A DNA stretch of 48,547 nt from Strobilurus pachycystidiatus (taxonomy: Eukaryota > Basidiomycota > Agaricomycetes > Agaricales > Physalacriaceae), in assembly GCA_019915135.1 (NCBI GenBank), contig JAHLMK010000050.1, positions 1 through 48,547 of the forward strand, in the 5' to 3' direction. This document shows, piece by piece, positions 11,578-23,727 of the stretch. The notes below the pieces were generated by a model. The model was given only the letters and a program-made list of their open reading frames with translations. It was not told the DNA's origin and ran no database searches. The translations under genes were made by a program, and so were the position numbers. Position 1 is the stretch's first letter. Each line of letters opens with the position of its first letter.

Positions 11578-14500
11578 AACCGCCATTTCATCTACAACAC
11601 AGAGAATGGTGCTTTTCCTCTCAGCCTCACACAACCGCCATTCCACTCGCAACACAGCGGATGGCGGTTTTCCTCTCAGCCTCACAGAACCGCCAATTCC
11701 CTCGCAACACAGAGGATGGCGCTTTCACATATGGCCTGGACTCACACACGGAAAGCACCATTACATCTGCAACACACAGAATGGTGCTTTCCCACTCAGC
11801 CCACAAAACCGCCATTTCACACGCAACACAGAGGATGGCGGTTTTCCTCTCAGCCACACAGAACCGCCATTTCCCCCGCAACACAGAGGATGGCGCTTTT
11901 GCCCTCAGCCTCACAGAACCGCCATTCCACGCGCAATCCCCTGGATGGCGCTTTTGCCGTCAGCCTCACACAACCGCCATTTCACTCGGAACACAGGGGA
12001 TGGCGCTCTTGCTCTCAGCCTCACACAACCGTCATTTCACTCGCAACACAGCGGATGGCGGTTTTCCTCTCAGCATCACAGAACCGCCAATTCCCTCGCA
12101 ACACAGAGGATGGCGCTTTCACATATGGCCTGGACTCACACACGGAAAGCACCATTACATCTGCAACACACAGAATGGTGCCTTCCCACTCAGCCCACAA
12201 AACCGCCATTTCACACGCAACACAGAGGATGGCGGTTTTCCTCTCAGCCACACAGAACCGCCATTTCCCCCGCAACACAGAGGATGGCGCTTTTGCCCTC
12301 AGCCTCACAGAACCGCCATTCCACGCGCAATCCCCTGGATGGCGCTTTTGCCGTCAGCCTCACACAACCGCCATTTCACTCGCAACACAGAGGATGGCGC
12401 TTTTGCCCTCAGCCTCACAGAACCGCCATTCCACGCGCAATCCCCTGGATGGCGCTTTTGCCGTCAGCCTCACACAACCGCCATTTCACTCGGAACACAG
12501 GGGATGGCGCTCTTGCTCTCAGCCTCACACAACCGTCATTTCACTCGCAACACAGCGGATGGCGGTTTTCCTCTCAGCCTCACAGAACCGCCAATTCCCT
12601 CGCAACACAGAGGATGGCGCTTTCACATATGGCCTGGACTCACACACGGAAAGCACCATTACATCTGCAACACACAGAATGGTGCCTTCCCACTCAGCCC
12701 ACAAAACCGCCATTTCACACGCAACACAGAGGATGGCGGTTTTCCTCTCAGCCACACAGAACCGCCATTTCCCCCGCAACACAGAGGATGGCGCTTTTGC
12801 TTCCAGCCTCACACAACCGCCATTTCACTCGCAACACAGCGGATGGCGGTTTTCCTCTCAGCCTCACAGAACCGCCAATTCCCTCGCAACACAGAGGATG
12901 GCGCTTCCACATATGGCCTGGATCCACACACGGAAAGCACCATTACATCCGCAACACACAGAATGGTGCTTTCCCACTCAGCCCACAAAACCGCCCTTTC
13001 ACTCGCAACACAGAGGATGGCGCTTTTGCTTCCAGCCTCACACAACCGCCATTTCACTCGCAACACAGCGGATGGCGGTTTTCCTCTCAGCCTCACAGAA
13101 CCGCCAATTCCCTCGCAACACAGAGGATGGCGCTTCCACATATGGCCTGGATCCACACACGGAAAGCACCGTAATCATCCGCAACACACAGAATGGTGCT
13201 TTCCCACTCAGCCCACAAAACCGCCATTTCACTCGCAACACAGAGGATGGCGGTTTTTCTCTCAGCCTCACAGAACCGCCATTTCCCTCGCAACACAGAG
13301 GATGGTGGGTTTGCTTGCTCCCAGCTTCACAGAACCGCCATTTCACTCGCAATACAGGGGATGGCGCTTTTGCCCTCAGCCTCACACAACCGCCATTTCA
13401 TTCGCAACACAGAGAATGGCACTTTTGCTCTCAGCCTCACACAACCGCCATTTCACTCGCAACACAGAGGATGGCCCCTTCACATATGGCCTGGACTCAC
13501 ACTCGGAAAGCACCATACCCTCCGCAACACCAAGAATGGTGGTTTTGCTCCCAGCTTCACAGAACCGCCATTTCACTCGCAACACAGAGGATGGCGGTTT
13601 TCCTCTCAGCGTCACACACCCGCCATTTCATTCGCAACACAGAGAATGGCGCTTTGCTCTCAGCCCCACACAACCCCCATTTTACTTGCAACACAGGGGA
13701 TGGCGCTTTCACATATGGCCTGGACTCACACTCGGAAAGCACCATTCCTTCCGCAACATAAGAGTGGTGGCTCACTCAGTTCCACCAACGGCCATTTCCC
13801 TCGCGACAGAGAGGATGGTGCTCTCACTAATGGCATGGACCCACCTCCTGCCTCCCAAAACCGCCATACTGCTCGCAACACAGCGGATGGCGCCAATCCA
13901 TCCCTAACACAACCATTGGTGCTTTTCCACTCAGCTTCACAAAACCTCCACCTCACTCGCAAGGTAGGGAATTGCGTTTATGAAGACCGCCCCACAAAAC
14001 CGCCATCTCACACGCAACACACACATAGTGGCTTTTGCCCTCTGCTTCACAAGAGGGCCATTTCACGCGCAACACAGGGAATGGCGTTACCGCCCTCAGC
14101 CTCACAAAGCGCCAAGTCATCGGCAACACAGGGATTGGCGCATATGCAGTACGGCCCCAAGAACTGCTAAGTCACTCGCAACACACAGCTTGGCGCTCTT
14201 GCACCCAGCATCACACAACCGCCGGGTCACTCGCAACACATTGGATGGCGGCTTCCCTCATGGCATGGACTTCCAATAGGAAAGCGCCATTCCATTAGCA
14301 ACACAGACTTTGGCGCTCTTGTTATTAGGCTCACAACACTGCACTTCACAAGCCACACCGCGGACTGCGCTCTCACTCAATGCAAGGACTCACAATCAGA
14401 CAGCGCCATTCCATCCGCAACATGGCGATCGCAGCTTCCCTAACCAGCCCCACAAACCACCATTCCACTCGCCACACGGCACAGAGCTTACACTAATGGC

Positions 14501-15205
14501 ATAGACTTCCTAGCTATTCCATCCGCGACACACAGCTTGGTGCTTGTGCTCTCAGCTTCACAAACTTTTTATCCGTAACACACAGACTGGTCTTTTGCCT
14601 TAGCCTCACATGACACTGGCCAATCCACTCGCAACACAAAGATCGGTGCTCTTTCTCTCAGCCCCACACAACCGCCAAATCACACGCAATGCATAGATAG
14701 ATTGGCGCTCTCGCACTCGGCCTCATAACACCGCCATTTTCTCCGCAACATGTACAGAAAATGGCGCTTTCACTTATGGCCGACATGACACCTGCAAAGT
14801 GCCCTTCCTTCCGCAACATAGAGCTTGGCGCTTCCTTACCCACGCAATACACAACACACAAGTTGGCGCTTTTCCACTCAGCCCCACAAACGGCTATAAC
14901 ATTCGCAACACACATTCTGCCGCTCCCACTCACGGCCAGGATTCACACACGGAACTAAGCGCTCATTCACCTGCAACGCACCGACTGGTGCTTTCATAAT
15001 CAGCGTCCCAAACTGCCCTCTCACTCGCAACACAGCGGATGGCGCCTTCACTCATTGCATGGACTCACACTCGGCAAGCGCCATTCTTCCCGCAACCGCA
15101 AGCTTGATGTCTATGTTTTCCGCCTCAGAAAACCGCCAATTCACTTCCAACTCACATATTGGCGCTCTTGCACACAGTGTCACTCAATCGCCAGGTTTGC
15201 CAAGC
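11578..15205. repeat. Hairpin minisatellite, about 55-bp unit
   Basis: More than 50 imperfect units follow the pattern left stem, then a conserved middle around CTCGCAACACAG, then right stem, then a spacer around CTCAGCCTCACA. Examples of perfect stems are AACCGCCAT/ATGGCGGTT (11633-11669) and GGAAAGCACCATT/AATGGTGCTTTCC (11750-11792). A second, longer spacer type contains ATATGGCCTGGACTCACAC. Blocks of several units are themselves duplicated at 394- and 504-bp offsets between 11.6 and 12.9 kb. The array degenerates from about 13.8 kb to 15.2 kb but keeps the pairing. All three plus-strand frames are open for 1.6-2.5 kb because the unit contains no stop and its length is not a multiple of three. 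This is not taken as evidence of a protein. Confidence 0.92.
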
Positions 15206-16728
15206 AGCGACACCCAAACCATAATTACCACGTTCGCTCTCGTGATGCCATTGATAGGAAGGCATGTTCTCAGACCACATGCTGGCGACGAGAAACCAAG
15301 GTAAAGACTCCCAATTGCGACGACCATGAAATCCACGCAACACCCAGAAGCCCTTCACGCCTAAGGACCGGCGTCTGCGCCTCTTGATGGGGCAAGTGCT
15401 GTGGGTTCAACCCAGCGGTGCGCCCCGTGAACACGGCCTCGAATCTTGGCTAACCTCGGAAACATGGAATTTCGGCGCCCCAACGGCCCACTTGATAACG
15501 GCTACCTGCATACAGGGAGCCTGTACGCGCCAATACCTGGGCGAGATGCCCACACACCAATTTGGCACTACAAAGTATGAGCCCTTCGTTTTCTTCCCGT
15601 TATTTCATCTCAATACGTCTCAACAGTTTGCTCCTCCGCGCCGCCCGGCACACGAGCGATGTGGACTTTGTGTGCAAAGTCCATGCCGTTGCAAAGATTG
15701 CAAGACAGGCCTCCAAGCCTCACAACAAGCTCTATTCGGGCTGTCCTTCTCCAAGAGGAGAGCCATGTTCTCCCCATTGGAAAGGAAATTCGCATCGACA
15801 ATACCATAATGGGTGACGTTCCAATGCGGAGTACATTTTCCATGAGGGGTGCTCTATGGCCCCAACATAGGATCCGTCGTCCTGGTCCCTAGGTGATCAA
15901 CTGGATTTGATACCGCAGAGGCTAGTCTGGTAATTTCGACCACTTCATATTGATGTTGTCCCAGGCACCTGTCTCTTTGCCCACTAAGAGTGCCAGTCAT
16001 CGTGTCCCCTGGCCCAGTGACCACGCTCAATATACCCACCATCTCCTTAGGACGCGTCCTCGTACAACTTCGTATGCCGAGAGATTTTGCTAGGCGCTAC
16101 CTCTTTTGGCCGCACATCCACGAGTATGGCTAATCGACTTTGAAGCAGCCACTGCCTTTTTTCCCGCATTGGCCCGCACAGAAGGCTGTGCCCAGGGTTG
16201 TACTTACACAATATTCTCCGCGAGTCTTACGCCCGACCGGGCCCTCATCAAGTTGCCGAGGGACTAGAGTATAACGCTCCCCAGCTTCATGCTCGGTAAA
16301 TTACGCTTAGGCTACGGGAACTCGACGTGTGGCAACTTCCCCGGCTAGTCCTTGCCCAGCTTATATCGAAGAGAGGGAGGAGCTCACAGCAGAAGGTTCA
16401 GGACCCTATGGTGCCCCTGGTCCAAGAGGTTGATGCTGCCAATGCGCTCTTGGCTGTGCAGACAGCCTCGGGGGACATACCGCCCAACGAGTTGACAATC
16501 ACCTACCCCTTACTCTAACATAATATTTCCAAGACCTCTATGTTGACCTCAATCAGTTCGTGTCACTGGAGGAACAGTTATCATGTACGGCATGCGTTAC
16601 ATTACCCACCCCGTAGGGAAAATCCATAATATCCAAGGCGTTTCACACTGTGCTGCCATGTACGCAGCCGCACCGTTGGGGTGCCGCAACACTCCTACAT
16701 TTATGTATAACGACCAGCTGCCGTCGAT
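15206..16728. other. About 1.5 kb without recognised genes
   Basis: Several short open frames exist on both strands (up to 141 codons at 15384-15809 on the plus strand). None shows a domain, credible splice structure or similarity to other parts of the window. The sequence looks like degraded subtelomeric DNA between the minisatellite and gene A. Confidence 0.45.
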
Positions 16729-19022
16729 CTAAAAGCCTGGAACAGACGGCACGGCAACTTTGAGCAACAACTCATTGAACCTACCTGGTCGGTCACTCTT
16801 CAACAAATTTCCGACTTCCTCAAAGTATCTGTCTGCCCAAATCTCCTCTTTCCCACCTGGCCAATCAGGCCACAGCCCTCGTTCCTTCATCCATCTCTCA
16901 ACATCCGCCAGTGTTACATCCATAACTTCCTGGGACGAATCACTTAACAAAACCGACTTTTTCATCGCCGGCAAGCACAAGTTCTAATATCAATCAGTAT
17001 TCACTCGACGGCAGGCCTCATTACACACACCAGGAGCAATGTCTTTGTAGCCAAGATGGAATCCTTGGTCAAAAAGCCCTCGCGTGTCACTTTTCTTCCT
17101 TCTTCCTCCGTCATTTCCGTGTACATTTCCCTCCTGCACGCCTCCAACAGCCTCGACACACAGTCCACGCGCTGTGCGACCACCCTGTCCAACCTCAACT
17201 GAGCAATCCTGGCCGCGAGGGTCACCGAATTGCCGGTGGTGCCTCCATCCACCCACCGGTTGCCCTCGGGCGGGCCCACCATCACATCCAAAGTACGCCT
17301 CATATCTTGCAGCAAACCTGCCGCCTCAGGGCACATTCGCATCATCGGTACCCAAACCTCATCGTGAAGATTGGCTAACACCAGTAGTGTGTGGACGTCT
17401 TGCACACAGATGCTCTCCCCGTTGCGTTCCGGCCGTTCTCTATACGCAGCCAAAGCCAACCCAAGGACGTGACTCACGTTTGGATCGTAAGAGTCAGCCG
17501 TTGCCCACTCACCCCCTAAGATGAACTCAGCACAACACACCCAAAAGTCCGCACAAATGTAGCGCACCGTGTCCCTTAATTGCCGTCAAGGCCGTGTTTG
17601 TCACCTCCTCCAACACCTCCTCGCTCATTCCCAAAAGGTCTGCGACATCCCGTCGGTTCCAATGGCTGCCGACGTTATTCCATTTTAGAACCCCGCGGGC
17701 CGCCAGGTATCTCAGGCCGACCTCATAGGCGCCGGTGAGGTTCTTGATCAAGCAAGCCCCAAAGCATACCCGCAACGCAACGGCCGCGTCCTCGTCCCCT
17801 CCAGACAGCCCGTTGACCACATCAATCCCACCGCCTATGGGTCGCAGTGCCCTCCAATCGACTAGACCAAATACCTAGTAGCAGACATCAGCTTCACTCC
17901 TCTGCGAGGGTTATGCCACTCACTAATCGCACCCACACAGTCGCACACGCTGTGCTTACCGCTGGCGCACTCAAAGTCCACGCCACTAATGTGTACGGTA
18001 TGGGTAACATGGATAGCTGGCCCATTGCAAGAGGGAACTTTGCTGGCAGCCACTGCCCGTCCTTGTCGTCTTTGAGGAGAGACAACCAGCTTTGCAGGTC
18101 AAAGTCCTTTTGGACGTCCTCGTCGTTCACCACGGCGGAATAAATCTCACCGAGCTTCCTGTCCCACTCGGCGTCGCCGGCGACCCTCAAGCACCGCCGT
18201 TCATCCTGCGTTCCAGATAACCGGTCGTGAAAAATCGCTCCGCAGGCTGCCCATGCTGCCGTCTGCACCGTGTCGTCCCTCTCGCTTTCTACCAAACCGC
18301 CCGCTCCACTGGCCGGACCCCCGCGCCACATCGTCGTCATGAACCACTCCAAAACGCTGAACATCGCGATCAACACATCCACACCCAGATGGCATCCTTC
18401 CAACAGCCGGACCAAAGAGGACATGCTGTATCGCAATGTCTCCCGCCAAGGTCTGCAGGCCAAGAGGTTTTTCAGAGACCTCAATAAAGAGTAACTCCTC
18501 ATTGGGGAAGACTTCCTCAGGGAACTGGCCCAAATGGGGTCGTCTGACAACCTCTCATTCAGAGAAACTTGATCACCCGACGACTCCAAAAGCAAGAAAA
18601 GGGCATCAAAATCTGTCTTTGTGCGAAAAAGTCAGTCTCGACGCTTGCCTGCCTGGTCTTCTAGCACGTTCACCTTTTTATCACAAGGGAGCGCGTCCTA
18701 TGCATGAAATTAACAACTTGACAACGGGCCGCACCGTTTCACCCACCGCGCACTGCTCACCGCGCCTTTTCTTATACGCCCCTTGGGATACCGTGGTTTC
18801 TTCACCCCGCGTCCTCTTTTCGCGATTTCCCTGACCCTTCGTCAGTACGTCCCGGAGTAAGTCCAACGCACTCGCCTCATAAGACTCGCTGGCCTCTGGG
18901 CTCTCATTCCGCCCATCACCAGGCGAGACGGTAACGCTTTCCTCTCTTGACCCCTCGTTCTCCCCCTGTACCCTCCCCGCAGGGCTTCCCGTGGCCCCGG
19001 GCGCACTAGTGCAATCGTCCAT
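16729..19022 (-). CDS. Uncharacterised family member A
   Basis: I do not recognise this family. It is defined by three paralogues in this window (A here, B at 19124-25636, C at 43426-46350). The proposed start is the ATG at 19022 (MDDCTSAPGATG). Order of parts: an acidic/Ser-rich N-terminus; a basic stretch (EKRTRGEE...YKKRRGEQ) that aligns with C and may be a nuclear signal; a helical region ending near VWVRLV; an exon opening FGLVDWRAL; a segment LGLALAAYRERPERNGE followed by LLVLANLHDEVWVPMM; and a last exon with DVERWMKERGLWPDWP. At least two intron positions match those in the paralogues: after LLL before the last exon, and after the His-Gly of KGHG. Exon borders are only approximate. 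It is compact, uninterrupted, and may be the intact copy. Confidence 0.65.
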
Positions 19023-20714
19023 TTTTGGTTTGGGGCCTGCAAGTGGTACTGGGGACAAGCAGTGCCGTATAACGTGGGAACACACAGTTGCCAGGCAAAT
19101 CACTAGACACGTGATGGTACCAATTACACTCCATCCAACTCCTGCCCACTACTTGCCCTCGCTTTGACGCCGTCCAAGTACTGTAACCACGCTTCCTCTG
19201 TTCCAACACGAGGCCATCTGACACTTAACCTTCGAGACTCCAGCCACCCCTCCACCTCTTTCACACCATACGCGGCGACATCACCCGTGATTCCCTCCTT
19301 CATCGCCGCATGCCTTACACACGTAACCAGTTGCAACTAGAAGAACAGTTAGCCCTTTGTTGCGGGCAGTCAACCGCTTACCAGACAGAGCTCCTTCGTC
19401 CTTTCCAACGTCCAATCATCTATGATGAACCCGCTTCCATTCCAATCGTGCAACACGCCGTTACCCAGACGTCGCTGCAACCAAACGATATAGTCAACAT
19501 GATGTTTCACAATCGAAACAGCCGCTATATCCCTCTCTATGTCCTGCCACTGCCTCCACCAGCTTAGTGGGGACGTGGGCTTGTCCGTTTGCCACTTTAT
19601 CTCGTACCAGGCGTTACATTCGACCCCTTCCCCCAACGTGGCGACTCTGTGGATGTCTCGCACCATATGGCCTACCATTGGAAACATTTGACACATGGGC
19701 ACGACCAATGTGGTGTGCAAGTGCGCCAAGAATAACAGCTTCAAAACCATCCCAGTTTCCGCGCGCTGCTTGCCATACCGCGGGCACTCCCTGTACGCCG
19801 CCAAAGCCAGTTGCACCACCTGCCAAGCAGCGGGTCCGATGTCATCCGGGCGCTCGCTTGGCTCGTCCCCATCTGTGTTCATGTCAGTGGCCACCACATG
19901 ACGGGCAACCCCACACTCACCGCGGTGCTCCATTGACGGCAACATTGCTTCACACATGGCCTCTAATGTCTCCGTGTCCACGTCGAGCAAAGCCGCAAGG
20001 CGCTGTCTACTCCTCCAGGCGCCTAGGAGCTCCGCTGTATCGTGTACGCGACTTTGAACGTACTGTTGGCCCAGCTCGTAGGCACCATGCAGATGCTTCA
20101 CCAACACCAGTCCCAAGCCCCCTCCAACTTCGCTTGCACGCCTCTTGGAGCTACGCGCGCGGAACCAACTAGCGGGCAAGTCAACTTCGCCCATACCCTG
20201 CCAGTGCATGTGGCCGGCGATCTTTTTTTTTTTTTTTTTTTCGTTTCGAATCGTTAGTTTTACGCTCTGTCTGTTGGCAGCGTCACGTACCAATGTTGTC
20301 CAGACATTGGCACCATCCGTCTTCGCCAAAGGTGACCATCCGAGTAGAACCCGGAAGAGATGAGGCACGGGCACAAAACACGAGGCGTCAAGCGGCACCC
20401 CGCTTATCACAGGCACCCAGTCCTCTTCAGCGTACCTTTTCAACCACTGAGTCAAACGCTTGTCAGCCTGTATGTCAGGTAACATACAGGCCCTTTCGTA
20501 GACTGGTTTCATCCTCAGCCTCCATTCATTGCCAAAGACGCTGTTCGGTCGGCCCACTCTCGTTCCCGCCTCCAACCGTATTTCTCCTTCCATAAAGCTC
20601 TGCAAGGCGCGCCATGCCCGCACCTTTGAGCAATCATGATAGTTCCCGTTGTCGACCTTCCCCCATACGTCCGCCAGCATTTGGCGCATCAACGACAAGA
20701 TGTCCACGAGCAAC

Positions 20715-21564
20715 TGTTACGACCTGACCCCGCCGTGACAAGGACTCGCTCATGAGAGACTACCCCTGTAGTCAACTCATAGCTTTCCTGCGAGCGTACC
20801 ACGTACATCCTCGTATTGTGCTTGACTGGTCGTACTGTACCAGTCATAGGGGCCCTCGATGGTCGCACATCCATCTCGCCAGAGACTGTGATACCGTAGG
20901 AACCTAATCCCAAGGTACGAGGCTCACCGCCGGACCTAGTCCCAGGTGTGGCGTCGGGGAGCCTTCTCTCGTCGGAGTCAACGACGTTGGCGGAGGTATC
21001 GAAGGGAGACATGTGGGTGAGTCCTACCACGGAGAGTGCAGAGTGCCCAACGGAGTTGTATGGGGGAAAACTGGTTAAGGACGAAGTCTGAGTAGCTAGT
21101 ACAACGCTGTCTCTGTATTTATACTAATCCCATGCTTGCTCATCGTTCCTCTTCTCGAAGCTTCTACCACATACTCCCGATGCGTCGGGAGTGGTCCGAC
21201 GCTGCGGATGACGGAGATCCCGACATCCCGATGACCGCCCGACAGATCGATGACCGCCCATTGGTCGGGAAGGCGGGTTTGGTCGGGTACCGACTCCCGC
21301 CTGACTCACGCGGCCTAAGTATATTCCCGGGGTGTCTTACACCATGTGTGCCCGCTCCAAAGTGTGTCAAGGAAGGCGGGAAGCCCGACAAGGGCGGAAC
21401 TTCAGGATCCCGGTTCTGTCGCCATAAGGGATCGAACTCTCAACCCCTTGACATATCTCTCGGCATCTTCCGGTGTGGCGCTGGTTCGTGTAGCCGTAGT
21501 GTCAGGACGCCAAAGTGTGACCAAAGTGGAGGGTCTTGATCTACGGTGAGGCCACATCATGACA
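20715..21564 (-). repeat. 3' LTR of element 1
   Basis: This 850-bp repeat is offset by 3,594 bp from the copy at 24309-25158. It contains TATTTATA at 21116-21123 (TATA box on the minus strand) and many TCGGGA/CCCGAC motifs around 21175-21300. Confidence 0.92.
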
Positions 21565-22068
21565 ATATCCCCTTTTTAAGTTTCTCGTCCCGAGAAACGA
21601 AAGAGTGATCTTCTTTATGGGCTCCTACGGTCGCGTCGATGCTTTCTACAAGGCTCCCCGAGCCTTATTAGAGCAAAAGTGTAGTCGCGGCGGAGGGCGT
21701 GATGGCTCGGAACCTGCTACGGGAGGGCCGAGACGCGTTTTCCTCGATGAAGACGCGTTCGGAGGAAATTCTGAGTAGACAGAAGTGTTTGTATCGTAAA
21801 GACGATGTTTTGTTGTCCGGGTCACGTGATCGATTTTGTGTGGCGTATATTTTCGATACTCGTCCTGAGATGTCCTCGAGGATGCGCCTTTGATCGTACA
21901 GAAATCGATTTTTTCATTGCCGCCGGCATCGGTCATGATTTCGTCGTTCGAGCTCCCCGAGCTCAGAACAGTACCCGCGCCACGCGCTCGGTACCGTAGT
22001 TGTGTCCTCTCCGGGCAATCAGGACTCCCTGCGAGTCAAAACCCCCATCTGAGTGCTCAAGACCCCAT

Positions 22069-22138
22069 ATCTGTACCCTCAGATATCCATCTGAGGTACA
22101 GATCCCAGGGTCTCGCGGAATGATCTGCAGAATCATTC
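22069..22138. repeat. Two adjacent hairpins in LTR element 1
   Basis: TCTGTACC...CAGAT pairs with ATCTG...TACAGA around 22069-22102. A second short inverted repeat follows (GAATGAT...ATCATTC, about 22119-22138). They lie upstream of the antisense gene at 22301 and could be regulatory or incidental. Confidence 0.45.
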
Positions 22139-22300
22139 AAGTGAGTCTATTCTCTGGACCCAGGTGCGCTTCTTGAAAGCCTATTGCTGATATCCCAGAA
22201 GTCCCAGAGATTGGGTGCGGGAACGAGCGCTTGCGCGCGCAGTTATAATGGCGCCACCCTGGAGAAGTTCCCCAGAACCACTCTCCTACGCCCCGCAACG

Positions 22301-23057
22301 ATGCCCACCTCCCTGCTTGCTCTGATCACGCGTCGTTCGACAGCCGCGCCGTCTGACGCCGTCCTGGTTGTCAATCATCGCGGCTTTCGCATCAACGCGC
22401 GCCCTGCGCGAATCCCGGGCCTCGTTCTGGAGGAGTGGATACGATGTATCGTCGCCGTCGACGATGGATTGACGAATAATAATTCGTTCGGACTAGAGTC
22501 CTTGTCGTCGTCGGAGTGGCTGGCCTTGGTAAGTTTGTTGATTTATTCCGCGCCGGGATTGTTTGACTGGACGTCTGGGGTCGTGGGTGCGTTTTCCTTT
22601 TTAGTTTACTCTTCTGCGCGCCGCACTCGTTCTTGTGAAGGACGTCGAGTTCCTTCCTCCGCCGGCGTGGAGACGCCTCTCGCTCGTGCCGCCTCAGGGC
22701 AGTGATACTTCCTGCGCGCTGGCCGTATGTGCGTGGGCACTTTTGCTACCTCCTGGTGAGTTTATTCTTTACTCTTTCTCGCATTCGTCTGACTCGACGG
22801 GACCAGTGGCGGAGGAACTCCCTCCTCATGTCATTATCCGCGGGATCGTTGACTTTCATCTCCCGCTCCGTTATTTCTGGCGTTCCTTGTCCCGCCGCGA
22901 CATAGTGACCGCTTTCTGGGCCTCGACGGAGGGGGAGGAGGAGAAGCGATGGGAGGAGAAGGCGAAGACGGAGGGGTTATCCGAGATGGGGATGGCGAGC
23001 GAGTGGGAGGAGGTGACCGAGGAGTGGTGGCTGGGAGCGATGGATTTCATTCGGTAG
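22301..23057 (+). CDS. Hypothetical protein inside LTR element 1, antisense to it
   Basis: The ATG at 22301 opens exon 1 (22301-22528). A 76-bp intron (22529-22604, GTAAGT..TTTTTAG) joins it in phase 0 to exon 2 (22605-23057), giving 226 residues. The product has a hydrophobic stretch (LAVCAWALLLPPGEFILY) and ends in an acidic, Glu/Trp-rich tail (GEEEKRWEEKAK; EEVTEEWW). I do not recognise it. The strand is opposite to the LTR promoter, so it may be a captured host gene or an element-specific antisense gene. The in-phase splice with strong consensus ends is the main support. Confidence 0.5.
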
Positions 23058-23239
23058 GGGGTTGATGAGTTCTGTTTCGGATTTCTTGTTCCCCGTAGTT
23101 CGCCTACGGACGTATATCCTTCTTGTTTTTTGATACCCAACTCAGGAGAGTCTTTTGATTGCGTTACTCTTGATTGTGATCGGCGCGTCGCGTGAGTTTT
23201 CACCAAAACCTATTCGTGGTGTTGTTCCTGATTTGCGTG

Positions 23240-23727
23240 ATGGTCGATCGTCCATGGAGATATTCGTCGCGTAGTTCATCCTCCGAGGTCATGTGTCCGG
23301 ATGATGCGAGTGCTCGTCTGGGATACGTTCCTGTGGGTATGCCGATGAGTGATAGATGCTCGCTTTTGCCGGGAGGTGGCGTAGCGTTTCATAGTGTGGG
23401 GATTGCTTATTGGCGAAGGTGGTTGTCTTTCGACCGGTGGATCTGGATTTTTATTACGACAGTCCTCGACTGTATTTCTCTCCGAAGAGAATGAGCTACG
23501 CTGCTTGGCTCGAAACCTGTTCTTCGGTCTTCCCACCGCTAGTTTCCATTTCACGTCAGGACCCTCCTCCACGAGGAGATCCATGGTATCGTCTGGGTGG
23601 TTTATTCCTGGTTCGTGTGGAAAGGTTTTCCGTTGTCGGAATACAGTACGGGGTGTTGAAAGAGAATGAGTCCTCGATCCAAGGGTTGGACGGGGTTCGT
23701 GGATTTCTCGAATTCCACTCCGTATAG
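23240..23727 (+). CDS. Hypothetical open frame inside LTR element 1, frame change near 23410
   Basis: A frame from the ATG at 23240 (MVDRPWRYSSRSSSSEV) overlaps another plus-strand frame that ends at 23727 (VVVFRPVDLDFYYDSPRLYF and onward). The two are offset by one phase near 23400, so either an intron or a frameshift lies between them. The function is unknown. It converges with the minus-strand frame ending at 23602. Confidence 0.35.

Noticed and set aside
11427..13907. An 826-residue repetitive protein
   Set aside because: The frame is one of three simultaneously open frames of a stop-free tandem unit. Hairpin pairing at the DNA level explains the conservation better than coding.
11578..15205. 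CRISPR-like array
   Set aside because: The units are eukaryotic minisatellite hairpins with similar, not unique, spacers. No cas genes occur and the genome is fungal.
15384..15809. 141-codon plus-strand frame with several Cys residues
   Set aside because: The CGLCVQSPCRCKDC run is suggestive of a metal site, but no family, splice context or paralogue supports it.
21132..21539. 135-codon plus-strand frame (also at 24726-25133)
   Set aside because: It lies wholly within both LTRs, antisense to the LTR promoter, and has no recognisable motif.
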